This document shows, one piece after another, positions 8,852 to 18,472 of a DNA stretch of 61,622 nt. The notes below the pieces were generated by a model. The model saw only the letters and a list, made by a program, of their open reading frames with translations. It was not told the DNA's origin and did not search any database. Positions within the stretch are counted from its first letter, which is position 1, and every line of letters starts with the position of its first letter. A program made the translations under genes and the position numbers. This stretch comes from Calothrix sp. HK-06 (lineage in GTDB: Bacteria; Cyanobacteriota; Cyanobacteriia; Cyanobacteriales; Nostocaceae), in the NCBI RefSeq assembly GCF_001904745.1, contig NZ_MRCD01000051.1:1-61622 (forward strand). The letters are read 5' to 3'.

Positions 8852-8873
8852 GCACAGGCTTTCCGGCCTGTGC
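8852..8873. repeat. Hairpin repeat GCACAGGC/GCCTGTGC
   Basis: An 8-bp perfect stem with a 6-base loop in the gap between the kinase and ATPase genes, followed by TACAAGAGG. The same stem occurs inside the fused gene at 13609. Slightly upstream, 8787-8818 holds the string TTTGTGTCCTCTGTG, a dispersed repeat also seen near 59340 and, inverted, near 60144. Confidence 0.65.
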
Positions 8874-8983
8874 TACAAGAGGGGGATGTTATAGCAGGTG
8901 GAATAAAAATCGTGTTAACTTATGTGCTGGTGTAGTGTTTATATTAGAACAGCTAGCACTTTGATTAACCACTGCCTTATTTA

Positions 8984-11434
8984 ATGGATAACTACTTACA
9001 ACCGCAAGGTCTAACGGAGGAAGAAGCGATAAAGCGGCGTGCAGAAGGTCTTGGCAACAATGTGTTTCTGCAAACGAGCCGTTCGTACCGCCAAATTATA
9101 AACGAGAATATATTTAATTTTATTAATATCGTTTTCTTCGCGATTAGCGCTGTAATGATTCTACTACGCCGTTATAGCGATGCTTTTCTAGTTGTAGTTA
9201 TTATCTCTAGCGGTGTTATTATCGCTGTTTGCCAAGAAATATGGGCGAAGCGCAAGCTTGACGAAATTGCTTTGCTTAACCGTCCTCATACTACTGTAAT
9301 TCGCGAAGGTAATAAACGCGACATTGACCCTACAGAAATTGTTCAGGGTGATATTATAGTCCTTGCTGCTGGCGACCAAATTTTAGTTGATGGGGTTGTT
9401 GTTGGTGATGGTCGCATTGATGTTGATGAGTCTTTATTAACGGGTGAATCTGATTTAATATCCAAAGTCGCCCAAGATAGTGTTTACTCTGGTACTTTTT
9501 GTGTGAACGGCGCCGCTTGTTTTGAAGCTGTAAAAGTTGGCGCCGAAACGGTAGCATATAAACTAATGAGCGGAGCGCGCGCATTTCGTCACGTTTATAC
9601 ACCGCTACAGCAAGAAATTAACTTAATAATTAGAATATTACTGCTGCTTGCTTGCTATTTGTGGATTTTAGTTGGCATTAGCTTTACCAGTCGCTCTTAT
9701 TCTTTAGCCGATATTGTTCAACATGCTGCTGTTGTTGCTGGCTTAGTTCCAAGTGGCTTACTAATCGCGATCACTTTGGCTTATGGTACAGCAGCAGTCA
9801 GAATGTTAGGTCAAGATGTATTAATTCAACAAGCTAATGCAGTAGAATCACTTAGCCACGTCAATGTACTTTGTTTAGATAAAACAGGAACATTAACAAG
9901 CAATCAAATAGAGCTACAAAGAGTTTTACCGATTGGTATTAGTGAAATAGAACTGCAACAAACGTTAGGAGACTATGTAACTAATACAACGGCGCCTAAT
10001 CGTACTAGCGAAGCAATTGAGTCATCTTGTAGCGGTAATAAACGATCTTGTAAGGCAGAAATACCTTTTTCTAGCGCGCGTAAGTGGAGTGCAATCGCTT
10101 TCGATGATGAACCACATGGTACTTTTATTTTAGGGGCGCCGGAAATATTAGCTCCATCAATATCATTACCCGAATCAATAAATAATTACATCCAAGAAAA
10201 CTTTGAACGAGGTTTGCGAGTACTTTTGTTCGCATATACAGAAAATTTGGATGTAATTAGTGAAGAACCAGAAAAAATAGCTTTACCCAGTACACTCACA
10301 CCTCTAGGTGTTATCGTCTTTAGCGATAAACTCCGTCCGCAAGCAAGTGAGACACTACATTCATTCAACAAAGCAGGTATCGACCTCAAAATTATTTCGG
10401 GAGATAACCCAGACACAGTAGCAGCACTCGTTAAACAAGCAGGGTTACGTGACGACATTAGCGTTGTATCGGGTTTAGAGTTAGCAATAATGGATGACTC
10501 TCAATTTGCAGCAGCAGCAAAAACTTCTACTGTTTTTGGTCGTATTACCCCCGAACAAAAAGCCAAACTTGTACAAACACTACGTTTACAGGGTAATTAT
10601 GTGGCAATGATTGGAGATGGAGTTAATGACGTTCTATCTCTCAAACAAGCATCTTTAGCTATATCAATGGAGAGTGGGTCGAAAGCAACTCGCAGCGTTG
10701 CCGATATTATTTTACTTAAAGACTCTTTTGCAGCACTACCATTTGCCTTTTTAGAAGGTCAAAGAATTCGTAACGGTATTCGTGACTCGTTGGCATTATT
10801 TATAGTTAGAGTATTTTGTGTCGCATTGCTTATTTTCTCAACAGGTATGGTAGCCAATAGCTTCCCACTACTAAACAAACATAGCGCACTACTAGCAATG
10901 TTTGGAGTTGGATTACCAACAGCAGTATTTCCAATTTGGGCAAAACCAGGAGAAACAACAAAGCATAGCAGTATGGTTCGCTCATTGATGCATTTTACAA
11001 TTCCAGCCACATTGACGATGACATTAGTTGCACTGTTAGTTTTCTTACTCTATCTTGTCAGAGCCGTTTTAGATTTACCACCAGGTCAAAACATTAACGA
11101 CGTTGACTACACACTTCCCCGTACAGCTTTGGTAAGTATTCTCGTTTTGTGCCATCTATTTTTACTTCCCTTCCTCAAACCTCCAGCGAGAATTTGGGTT
11201 GCTGCAGAACCTTTGAGTAATGACTGGCGTTACACTATTGCTGCATCAATGTTATTTGTAATATATATGGTAGTTCTAACGCTGCCACCATTACGGCGAT
11301 TTTTTGAACTAGCAGTATTAAGCTGGCAAGATTGTCTATTTTTAGTCTTAGTAGCATTTGAGTGGTGTTTTATACTGAGAGCAGTATGGCGTTCTAAATT
11401 CTTTAACCGTTTTTTAGGAGTCGATTTAAGTTAG
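8984..11434 (+). CDS. CtpE-like cation-transporting P-type ATPase
   Basis: An 816-residue membrane pump. In order: N-terminal L(T)EEEA..R cation-ATPase region, two membrane helices, actuator loop with DESLLTGESD, helix-4 motif VPSGLL, phosphorylation site DKTGTLT (Asp299), nucleotide domain, hinge MIGDGVNDVLSLKQA, and six C-terminal helices. Overall order and length match mycobacterial CtpE, a calcium-type pump, rather than heavy-metal pumps: there is no CPC motif or N-terminal metal-binding domain. The helix-4 acid of VPEGL is replaced by Ser (VPSGL), so the transported ion is uncertain. Start ATG 8984. A small membrane protein follows after 17 bases. Confidence 0.85.
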   Translation: MDNYLQPQGLTEEEAIKRRAEGLGNNVFLQTSRSYRQIINENIFNFINIVFFAISAVMILLRRYSDAFLVVVIISSGVIIAVCQEIWAKRKLDEIALLNRPHTTVIREGNKRDIDPTEIVQGDIIVLAAGDQILVDGVVVGDGRIDVDESLLTGESDLISKVAQDSVYSGTFCVNGAACFEAVKVGAETVAYKLMSGARAFRHVYTPLQQEINLIIRILLLLACYLWILVGISFTSRSYSLADIVQHAAVVAGLVPSGLLIAITLAYGTAAVRMLGQDVLIQQANAVESLSHVNVLCLDKTGTLTSNQIELQRVLPIGISEIELQQTLGDYVTNTTAPNRTSEAIESSCSGNKRSCKAEIPFSSARKWSAIAFDDEPHGTFILGAPEILAPSISLPESINNYIQENFERGLRVLLFAYTENLDVISEEPEKIALPSTLTPLGVIVFSDKLRPQASETLHSFNKAGIDLKIISGDNPDTVAALVKQAGLRDDISVVSGLELAIMDDSQFAAAAKTSTVFGRITPEQKAKLVQTLRLQGNYVAMIGDGVNDVLSLKQASLAISMESGSKATRSVADIILLKDSFAALPFAFLEGQRIRNGIRDSLALFIVRVFCVALLIFSTGMVANSFPLLNKHSALLAMFGVGLPTAVFPIWAKPGETTKHSSMVRSLMHFTIPATLTMTLVALLVFLLYLVRAVLDLPPGQNINDVDYTLPRTALVSILVLCHLFLLPFLKPPARIWVAAEPLSNDWRYTIAASMLFVIYMVVLTLPPLRRFFELAVLSWQDCLFLVLVAFEWCFILRAVWRSKFFNRFLGVDLS

Positions 11435-11451
11435 GTGTTGCAGGGTTAAAT

Positions 11452-12063
11452 ATGAAAGAAGAATCAACAAATGTCACACCTGATTATCCAGTACGAGTAT
11501 GGGAATTACTTTTAATTCTGCTGGGAACATTGGGATTAGTAGGTACCGCTTTAGTTGGAGTCGCAACAAAAACGCTAACTAATGTACTAACTCCAGCACG
11601 AGCAGAAGCAATTGCTCAGAGCTTATTCGATTATCAGATACCTGGTGGCGCCAAAGGAGTCGCTGGTTTAAACTTCGGCGCCAAAAATATTGCTATCATT
11701 ACAAGTAAAACAAGTCCACCAGATGTGACACTCTTTGTAAGCAAAGTACCAATAGAGCAAACACCAGAGGAAGACACAATTAATTTAGACGATACACTCC
11801 AAGAAATTTTTCAGGGTGACTTTATTCCGACTGACTCAAAAACCGAGAACAAAGAGCTATGTGGTAAAACCATTCCTGTCTCAGTTCAAAACGGGAAACA
11901 AATATTTGACGAACAAGCTACACCCGTCCCCGCAATTCGCTATCTAGTCAAAATCACTGAAAACGGCGTAGAAAGAAACATCAGTATCATTACTAACGGT
12001 GAAAACGCACAAGATAAAATTGAAAAAGTCTTTGACTCTCTACGATGTCGCTTTGAACCCTAA
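11452..12063 (+). CDS. Single-pass membrane protein next to the ATPase
   Basis: A 203-residue protein with one transmembrane helix at about residues 19-40 and a soluble remainder likely facing the periplasm. The segment LTPARAEAIAQSLFDYQIPGGAKGV and a later GKTIPVSVQNGKQ...AIRYLVK are conserved-looking, but I do not recognise a named domain. It starts 17 bases after the P-type ATPase stop, so both are probably one operon and the protein may serve the pump. Two Cys (near residues 142 and 199) could pair. Confidence 0.65.
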   Translation: MKEESTNVTPDYPVRVWELLLILLGTLGLVGTALVGVATKTLTNVLTPARAEAIAQSLFDYQIPGGAKGVAGLNFGAKNIAIITSKTSPPDVTLFVSKVPIEQTPEEDTINLDDTLQEIFQGDFIPTDSKTENKELCGKTIPVSVQNGKQIFDEQATPVPAIRYLVKITENGVERNISIITNGENAQDKIEKVFDSLRCRFEP

Positions 12064-12077
12064 AATTTCAAGTTAGC

Positions 12078-12104
12078 AGTAAGGTGGGCAGTGCCCACCT
12101 TACT
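12078..12104. repeat. Hairpin AGTAAGGTGGGCA, likely operon terminator
   Basis: A perfect 13-bp stem with a single central base, 14 bases after the stop of the membrane protein gene. No T-run follows. The same core (GGTGGGCA-C-TGCCCACC) is found at 51159, also directly after a gene end. Confidence 0.65.
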
Positions 12105-12525
12105 AGCTCATAACTATAAATGGGGGGTGTCTACCCTCTCCCCATACTCTTCGTTTAAAACGTAATATTTTTAATCTAGATAAAAAAATTAATACTGAAA
12201 AGCCTACGTCTACAGCAATTAATTTTCTGGGTAGAAGCGCAAAATGAACCTAAGTCAGTAGCTTTATCGATACATTACTCAGTTATGGTCAGTAACTCTG
12301 TATTGCTACTTAGCCTGCTTTACCAAATCTTAATCTAAATTTACTTAGATTTTAACTTGAAACCTGTTAACTTATTACTAATTCACTTTTTGCTGCAACA
12401 TTTGAACCCCTGTGCGCTCCCGGTATTTACGGGGGTGTGCTGGGGATTATTTTTTGGGGAAGAGGCACTCACGCGCTCGATTGTTTTATATTTTTGTTTT
12501 CCCCAAAATACGGCGCCTTGTAGTT
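12105..12525. other. Non-coding gap
   Basis: No gene is supported in these 421 bases. The part near 12405-12440 is G/C-rich with a possible weak stem (CTCCCGGTATTTACGGGGG) and could be a structured leader, but I see no known RNA family. The open frame starting 12412 is an upstream extension of the following gene and is not needed. Confidence 0.35.
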
Positions 12526-14322
12526 ATGAACAACGACTTAAATCAAATTGATACCATTGAATCGTTTTTAATTACAGAAGTACAAAAGAATGCAAATGCT
12601 ATCGATAGCGACAGTAATGAACTTTTTCTAGCTCTACGAGGGTTGGGAAATTTAGATGTACTCGCGCTGCGTTTACCTCGTGCTTGGGGTGGAAAGGAAG
12701 TAGAAGAAGTTGAGTATGGTATATTTCAAGAGCTTGTTGCTCGTTATAGTGGCGCCTTAGCTTTTTTACAAACTCAACATCAAAGTGCTGTTGGGATGTT
12801 GGTAAACAGCAGTAATAGTGAGTTGCAGTCGAAGTATTTACCGCGTGTGAGTAAGGGTGAGGTTTTATTAGGTGTGGGTTTTTCACAGTTACGACGTGAA
12901 GGTACACCGCTTATTACCGCTTTTAAAGTAGAGGGTGGGTATATTTTGAATGGGGTGGTTCCTTGGGTGACGGGTTGGGGTGTTTTTCACGAGTTCATTG
13001 TGGCTGCTAGTTTACCTGATGGGAGTGCTTTGTTTGGGATGGCGCCTTTTAAGGAAGAGGAATTTATTCGTATTGGTGCGGTTGCTGATTTGGCAGCTAT
13101 GTCATCTACTAATACTGTGGAGGTTGTTTTCAGTAATTGGTTTTTGGCTTCGGAATGTATGGTGTTTATTAAACCTCCTGGTTGGATTCATGAGCAGGAT
13201 AAGAGTAATGTTTTAAAATCTACTTTCTTGGCTACGGGATGTGCGCTTGCTGGTTTAGATATTATTGGGGTGGCAGCACGCAAGAAGAATTTATCGTTTG
13301 TTACCAATGCTTATGTTTCATTACAGGATGAGTTGAATGATTGTCGCGTCGCTATTCGTGATGCGTTAGTTAGTAAAGATATTAGTTTTGCACGAAAGTT
13401 AGATTTACGTGCTTGGGCTATTGAATTAACTACACGCATTGCTCATGCTGCTATTACCGTTTCTAGCGGCGCCGCAAATTATAAGCACCACAATGCACAA
13501 CGTGTTTACAGAGAAGCATTAATATGTACTGTCACTGGACAAACGCGCGATGTCATGGCAGCAACCCTAGAAAAATTAACAAAACCTGTGACACAGGCAA
13601 AACATGTAGCACAGGCATCTTGCCTGTGCAGTGACAACAATATAATTCATCTAAGCCATGTCATTAATAACAACATTCCTCAGTGGCAAGGCGACCCACC
13701 TGTAAAATTTACACCTGCCGCACAAATTGAAACCCACGGTTACTTTTTACGCGAATTAACAATTGGTGAACACAGCGCTACTCACATCAACGCACCAATC
13801 AGTTTCTATAAAGACGGCGCCAGCATCGACCAATACCCAGCAGAATCATTATTAGCATCAGCAGTTGTAATTGATACCAGTACACAAGCGACGATTAACC
13901 CCGACTATATGCTAAATATCTCTGATATCTTAGATTGGGAACAACAACACGGTAAAATACCTCATGAATGCGTTGTGTTATTGAATACAGGGTGGTCTGA
14001 AAAATGGCATGACCCCAGTGCTTTTATGTGTGAAGACGCAAATGGTAACATGCATTTTCCTGGGTTTGGCGCCGAAGCAACAAAGTTTTTACTTAGAGAG
14101 CGGCAAATAGCAGGAGTAGGGATTGATACACATGGTGTTGATGGTGGTCTTGATACGACATTTACTATTAACCGGATGGTTTTAGAAAAACCCCGCATTG
14201 TATTAGAGAATTTGACAAACCTTGATAAATTACCTGTGCGTGGATTTAAAATTGTCGTGGCGCCTTTATTACTGCAAAAAGGTTCAGGTTCACCAGTTGG
14301 AGTTCTAGCAATATTGTCATAA
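12526..14322 (+). CDS. Fusion: acyl-CoA dehydrogenase-like domain plus cyclase family domain
   Basis: A 598-residue two-domain protein. Residues 1-350 are acyl-CoA dehydrogenase-like: LRLPRAWGG, GVGFSQLRREG, YILNGVVPWVTGW, and a C-terminal helical bundle ending VYREALICTVTGQTRDVMAATLEKL. Residues about 380-598 are a PF04199 cyclase (isatin hydrolase/kynurenine formamidase type): HLSHVINNNIPQWQGDPP, the metal region EHSATHINAPISFY, VVLLNTGWSEKW and GVGIDTHGVDGG. The usual GTHxDxPxH is altered to ATHINAPIS. The linker AQASCLCSD is encoded by a hairpin repeat (13609-13629), so the fusion may be recent. Start ATG 12526. Aldehyde dehydrogenase and aminotransferase genes follow on the same strand. 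Confidence 0.75.
   Translation: MNNDLNQIDTIESFLITEVQKNANAIDSDSNELFLALRGLGNLDVLALRLPRAWGGKEVEEVEYGIFQELVARYSGALAFLQTQHQSAVGMLVNSSNSELQSKYLPRVSKGEVLLGVGFSQLRREGTPLITAFKVEGGYILNGVVPWVTGWGVFHEFIVAASLPDGSALFGMAPFKEEEFIRIGAVADLAAMSSTNTVEVVFSNWFLASECMVFIKPPGWIHEQDKSNVLKSTFLATGCALAGLDIIGVAARKKNLSFVTNAYVSLQDELNDCRVAIRDALVSKDISFARKLDLRAWAIELTTRIAHAAITVSSGAANYKHHNAQRVYREALICTVTGQTRDVMAATLEKLTKPVTQAKHVAQASCLCSDNNIIHLSHVINNNIPQWQGDPPVKFTPAAQIETHGYFLRELTIGEHSATHINAPISFYKDGASIDQYPAESLLASAVVIDTSTQATINPDYMLNISDILDWEQQHGKIPHECVVLLNTGWSEKWHDPSAFMCEDANGNMHFPGFGAEATKFLLRERQIAGVGIDTHGVDGGLDTTFTINRMVLEKPRIVLENLTNLDKLPVRGFKIVVAPLLLQKGSGSPVGVLAILS
13609..13629. repeat. Hairpin repeat inside a reading frame
   Basis: GCACAGGCA-TCT-TGCCTGTGC, a perfect 9-bp stem, in frame in the fused gene and exactly at the boundary between its two domains. 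It encodes AQASCLC. The identical stem core is intergenic at 8852. Confidence 0.8.
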
Positions 14323-14357
14323 AAATCGCTCTCTTGGCATGAAACAAGAGAGCAAAA
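14320..14357 (-). terminator. Rho-independent terminator of the small secreted-protein gene
   Basis: On the minus strand GCTCTCTT, a 10-base loop, AAGAGAGC, then GATTTTT. It lies about 50 bases after the stop of the gene at 14407-14679 and just after the convergent fused gene. Confidence 0.7.
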
Positions 14358-14406
14358 AATAGAATATGAGGAATAAAACGTAAATATGTAGAATAAGTAA
14401 TAAACT

Positions 14407-14679
14407 TTAATGATATTCGTAATGCCCAGCTACCCAATATCTACCTGAGTCTGTATAGTCCCAATGTCCTTGAACCCAGACTTTTTGTTGATATGTACCT
14501 GGCTCAACAACTAAAGGCTCCATTACCCTAGTTGGTTCAACAACTACAGGCGCCACAATTACATTTCGATGTCTATGATAGCGAGGCCCGAAAAAAATCT
14601 CTAGTGCCGAAGCTGGTAATGGTAGAGATATAACGGCAAACGGAAGGGCAAGTAGGGCGCCAGCAATAATCCGCTTCAT
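14407..14679 (-). CDS. Small secreted protein with W.GHW/W.AGHY repeats
   Basis: A 90-residue exported protein. Residues 1-25 are a signal peptide (MKRIIAGALLALPFAVISLPLPASA). The mature part has a basic stretch (GPRYHRHRNV), a run of VVEP repeats, and a C-terminal WVQGHWDYTDSGRYWVAGHYEYH end in two copies of W(V)xGH(W/Y), as in YXWGXW-type secreted proteins. Function is unknown. It is a single gene with its own terminator. Confidence 0.65.
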   Translation of the reverse strand: MKRIIAGALLALPFAVISLPLPASALEIFFGPRYHRHRNVIVAPVVVEPTRVMEPLVVEPGTYQQKVWVQGHWDYTDSGRYWVAGHYEYH

Positions 14680-14922
14680 AATGAAATCTCACTACTTATT
14701 GATAGCTTTATAATATAAGTTGCAGTAACTCAACACACGTGACAAAAGTCATTATTCAACTAGTTAGATAGTCATGCTTTAATAAAGCATCTTGTTTAAC
14801 TCCGAGTCTATGAAGCAAAAATAATTATTAATGTTACGTAACAATAATATTGACGATTTCTAAAATTCGAGCGAAACTAAATGCAAACGTATCAGTGTAC
14901 TACCGATTTGGAGTTATAAATT

Positions 14923-16416
14923 ATGGCTGCTACCTTCACTTGTCGTAATTTCATTAACGGTAAATGGTTAGATCACACTGACAATAGGCTGCAAAGTATT
15001 AACCCAGCGTCTAAAAATGAAATTGTCGCTACTTTTCCCCGTTCTACAAACGAAGATGTCAACTCTTCGGTAATGGCAGCACGCAATGCTTACAAGAACT
15101 GGCGCCTAGTTCCTGCACCTGCACGCGCTGAGTATGTATTTAAAGTTGGAGAGTTATTACTTCAGCACAAAGAAGAGTTAGCACAGTTAATTAGTCGCGA
15201 AATGGGTAAGCCACTTACTGAAGCACGCGGTGATGTGCAAGAAGGTATCGATTGTGCTTTTTATAGTGCTGGAGAAGGGCGCCGTCTTTATGGACAAACG
15301 ACTCCATCCGAAATGCCAAACAAGTTCGCGATGACTGTCAGAACACCAATAGGTGTGTGCGCTTTAATTACTCCGTGGAATTTTCCTATTGCTATTCCTT
15401 GTTGGAAAGCGATGCCAGCATTAGTATGTGGTAACACCGTTATTTTAAAACCTGCTGAAGATACACCCGCTTGTGCGACTAAGTTAATTGAGATTTTTGA
15501 GAAAGCTGGTTTTCCACCTGGTGTTGTAAACTTAGTGCATGGCATTGGGGAAGAAGCAGGTAAAAGTTTAGTAGAACACCCCGACGTTAACTTAGTCTCG
15601 TTTACTGGTTCTTCTCAAACAGGTTCGCTAGTTGGAGAAATTTGTGGGCGCCTCCATAAGCGGGTATGTTTGGAGATGGGAGGCAAAAATGCCCAGATAG
15701 TTATGGAAGATGCCGACTTAGAATTGGCACTTGATGGCGCCGTATGGGGAGCATTTGGTACAGCAGGACAACGATGTACTGCCACAAGTCGTCTCATTTT
15801 ACACCGCGATATCAAAACCAAATTTACAGAAATGCTTAAAGCACGTGCAAGTAAATTACGCTTGGGTGCTGGTTATGACACAAATACAGAAATTGGCCCC
15901 ATTATTAATGACAAACAACTTCAACAAGTCAGAATATATATGGATATTGCTCGCTCTGAAGGTGCCTCTATATTAATAGGTGGTGGAATAGCAAGCGAAG
16001 GTACACTCAAAGAAGGCTACTTTTTTCAACCGACTATATTAGATAACGTCACACCAAATATGCGCGTAGCTCGTGAAGAAATATTTGGCCCAGTAGTCGC
16101 TTTAATCGAAGTAAACTCATTTGAACAAGCTATAGATATTCTCAACGATACAAACTACGGTCTTTCATCTTCTATATATACCCGTGATGTCAACCGTGCA
16201 TTTACAGCAATGCGTGATATTGAAGCAGGTATTACTTATATTAATGGGCCAACTATAGGCGCCGAAGTTCATTTACCATTTGGAGGAGTCAAACAAACAG
16301 GTAACGGACATCGTGAAGCAGGAAGTGCTGCGATTGATACTTTCACTGAATGGAAAACTGTGTATGTAGACTTTTCTGGAAGCTTACAACGCGCACAAAT
16401 TGATAACCGCGATTAA
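14923..16416 (+). CDS. NAD(P)-dependent aldehyde dehydrogenase
   Basis: A 497-residue cytoplasmic enzyme oxidising an aldehyde to an acid. Seen: [12 protein letters not shown] nucleotide loop, general base Glu251 in CLEMGGKN, nucleophile Cys285 in [17 protein letters not shown], and the C-terminal [15 protein letters not shown]. Length and motif spacing are normal. The sequence resembles semialdehyde dehydrogenases (glutarate, succinate or aminoadipate semialdehyde), but the substrate cannot be read from sequence. Start ATG 14923 follows TTGGAGTT. With the class III aminotransferase at 17094 it could form an aminotransferase/semialdehyde-dehydrogenase pair. Confidence 0.85.
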   Translation: MAATFTCRNFINGKWLDHTDNRLQSINPASKNEIVATFPRSTNEDVNSSVMAARNAYKNWRLVPAPARAEYVFKVGELLLQHKEELAQLISREMGKPLTEARGDVQEGIDCAFYSAGEGRRLYGQTTPSEMPNKFAMTVRTPIGVCALITPWNFPIAIPCWKAMPALVCGNTVILKPAEDTPACATKLIEIFEKAGFPPGVVNLVHGIGEEAGKSLVEHPDVNLVSFTGSSQTGSLVGEICGRLHKRVCLEMGGKNAQIVMEDADLELALDGAVWGAFGTAGQRCTATSRLILHRDIKTKFTEMLKARASKLRLGAGYDTNTEIGPIINDKQLQQVRIYMDIARSEGASILIGGGIASEGTLKEGYFFQPTILDNVTPNMRVAREEIFGPVVALIEVNSFEQAIDILNDTNYGLSSSIYTRDVNRAFTAMRDIEAGITYINGPTIGAEVHLPFGGVKQTGNGHREAGSAAIDTFTEWKTVYVDFSGSLQRAQIDNRD

Positions 16417-16428
16417 CATATTACGCCA

Positions 16429-16462
16429 AGAAACTGGGTTTCTACGCGAAACCCGGTTTCTG
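16429..16462. repeat. GAAACCSGGTTTC repeat, copy 1
   Basis: AGAAACTGGGTTTCT followed by CGAAACCCGGTTTCT, two overlapping near-palindromes. The family also occurs at 30748-30814, 47308 and 47372. Here it lies 21 bases before the relic of an Rpn nuclease gene and may mark its 5' truncation. Confidence 0.7.
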
Positions 16463-16482
16463 TCCTCTCTACAGACTTTGAC

Positions 16483-16959
16483 ATGTTTGAAGGCAGTAGT
16501 AAACTTATCTCTCGCTATAAGTTAAAAGAAAAAGATGATTTAACAGATTATAGCGATGATATCGAACTCGTATTTGTCGAGCTAGCTAAATTTAATAAGT
16601 CACTTGATGAGTTAGAAAGTTTATTAGATAAGTGGCTATATTTTATCAAAGCGGCAGGTACGCTTAACTCAGTTCCACCCACTATGGGAGAAGTTCCGGA
16701 AATAAATCATGCGTTTGAAGTTGCACGGCAAAGTAATTTGACTAAAAAGGAGGTAGAAATGCTGGAAAAACGAGAGATTTTTCTTCATGACAGCAAAAAT
16801 GCTATTTTAAAAGCGCAACTTGATGGTGAAGCTAAAGTCGAAGAGAAAAAACAATTGAAATTGCGCGTTCGCTGCTAGGTGTTTTGGATATACAAACTAT
16901 TAGCCAAACAACTGGGTTGAGTGTGGCAGAGGTTGAACAATCACGGAGTCAGAATTAAT
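16483..16959 (+). pseudogene. Relic of an Rpn-family recombination nuclease/putative transposase
   Basis: The frame from ATG 16483 encodes KLKEKDDLTDYSDDIELVFVELAKFNK, LDKWLYFIKAAG and EVARQSNLTKKEVEMLEKREIFLHD, the middle and C-terminal part of Rpn/PD-(D/E)XK nuclease-family proteins. The N-terminal nuclease domain (about 150 residues) is missing. A frameshift in the A-rich stretch near 16850 diverts the frame to a TAG at 16876; in the other frame the true ending continues (ARSLLGVLD..TISQTTGLSVAEVEQ) to a TAA at 16957. The gene is both truncated and frameshifted. Confidence 0.75.
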
Positions 16960-16977
16960 ATTGACACTTAAATAAAC

Positions 16978-17023
16978 GTATGTTGGGTTTGCACCCAACC
17001 TACAGATTCTCGAATCTGTGGTT
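16978..17023. repeat. GTTGGGTTT/ACCCAACCTACA repeat
   Basis: GTTGGGTTTGCACCCAACCTACAG is followed by a second stem AGATTC-TC-GAATCT. The ACCCAACCTAC end recurs at 60882-60893. Confidence 0.55.
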
Positions 17024-17093
17024 TTTGTGACAGAATGAAAATTATACTTGTCGTAAAAATAACTAAATCTATATTTAGTTAAATATACAAGCA

Positions 17094-18398
17094 ATGTTAA
17101 GTATACCAGTGAAAAGACCATTGCCACGTTCGCCTAAGTTGTTGACTTTGTTACCTGGTCCGCGTGCGAAGATGTTGGTTGAACGTGACCATGCTGTAAC
17201 ATCACCTTCTTATACCCGTGATTATCCACTCGTAGTTGCACGAGGTGAAGGATGTATGGTGGAAGATGTTGATGGTAATGTGTTTTTAGATATGACGGCA
17301 GGTATTGCTGTTACTTCAACTGGTCATTGTCATCCTGATGTTGTGCGGGCAATTCAAGACCAGTCAGGAAATTTACTGCATATGTCTGGTACTGATTTTT
17401 ACTATGAGCCAATGATTGATTTGGCTGAAATGCTATCTCAGAGGGTGCCTCTCCACGGTAAATCTAAGGTATTTTTTAGTAATTCTGGTACCGAGTCTAA
17501 TGAAGGCGCCATTAAACTTGCACGTTATTATACTGGTCGTAATTTAATTGTGGCATTTTTAGGCGCCTTTCATGGACGCACTTATGGAGCAATGTCTTTG
17601 ACTGGTTCCAAAACTGTACAACGAGCTAATTTTGGTTCTTTATTACCAGGAGTTACTCATATACCCTACGGAACACACGCTTCTTTAGATTATTTGGAAC
17701 AGCTATTTACAACAATGCTGCCACCCGGTGAAGTTGCAGCAATAATAGTAGAAGCTATACAAGGTGAAGGTGGGTATATAGTTCCTGAAGATGGATTTTT
17801 ACAACGTATCCGTGAAATATGCGATAAACACGGCATTTTGATGATAGTTGATGAAGTTCAGTCTGGGATGGGACGAACTGGAAAATTGTTTGCTATCGAA
17901 CATTGGCACGTGGCACCAGATATTATTACAACAGCAAAAGGTATCGCTAGCGGTTTACCTTTGGGCGCCATTATTGCTCGTAGTGAAATTATGACATGGA
18001 AACCTGGTTCTCATGCTACTACATTTGGTGGAAACCCAGTTGCATGTGCTGCGGGTATTGCAACATTACAGTTACTTGAGAACGGGTTGATGGATAATGC
18101 AACAATAATGGGAGAATTATTACAAGCTGGTTTATTTAAATTGCACCAACGTTACGGTCGAATTTCTAAACCGCGTGGGAAAGGGTTAATGGTAGCAGTA
18201 GATATTTTAGATGAGTCGGGTAATATAAGTACATCTTCGCGCGATGCTATTCTTCAAGCTGCTTTTCATCATGGGTTATTGTTACTAGGTTGTGGTAAAG
18301 CTGCTATTCGTTTTTGCCCCCCATTGGTTATTGATGCTGAACAAATTCAAGTTGCTCTGGAGACTTTCTCAAACACTATTTTACAAATTTTGTTATAA
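17094..18398 (+). CDS. Class III aminotransferase (acetylornithine/4-aminobutyrate/lysine type)
   Basis: A 434-residue PLP enzyme transferring a terminal amino group, normally to 2-oxoglutarate. Seen: the cofactor loop SNSGTESNEGAIKLAR, FHGRTYGAMSLTGSK, VDEVQSGMGRTGK with the pyridine-binding Asp, and the Schiff-base Lys in TTAKGIASGLPLGA. Length and the N-terminal PKLLTLLPGPRA extension fit the 'acetyl ornithine aminotransferase family' group, which includes GABA, 5-aminovalerate and lysine 6-aminotransferases; the substrate is not decidable here. A sensor kinase, a DUF1338 enzyme and cysE follow on the same strand. Confidence 0.85.
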   Translation: MLSIPVKRPLPRSPKLLTLLPGPRAKMLVERDHAVTSPSYTRDYPLVVARGEGCMVEDVDGNVFLDMTAGIAVTSTGHCHPDVVRAIQDQSGNLLHMSGTDFYYEPMIDLAEMLSQRVPLHGKSKVFFSNSGTESNEGAIKLARYYTGRNLIVAFLGAFHGRTYGAMSLTGSKTVQRANFGSLLPGVTHIPYGTHASLDYLEQLFTTMLPPGEVAAIIVEAIQGEGGYIVPEDGFLQRIREICDKHGILMIVDEVQSGMGRTGKLFAIEHWHVAPDIITTAKGIASGLPLGAIIARSEIMTWKPGSHATTFGGNPVACAAGIATLQLLENGLMDNATIMGELLQAGLFKLHQRYGRISKPRGKGLMVAVDILDESGNISTSSRDAILQAAFHHGLLLLGCGKAAIRFCPPLVIDAEQIQVALETFSNTILQILL

Positions 18399-18472
18399 CA
18401 CCACGCATAGTTGGGAACTATAGAGTTAGTTCAATACGGCGCCAATTATTTTGGTGATTAAAATTATTCTCA

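Noticed and set aside
12412-12525. Upstream extension of the acyl-CoA dehydrogenase-cyclase frame
   Set aside because: The 38 extra residues are unlike any dehydrogenase start; ATG 12526 gives a normal N-terminus.
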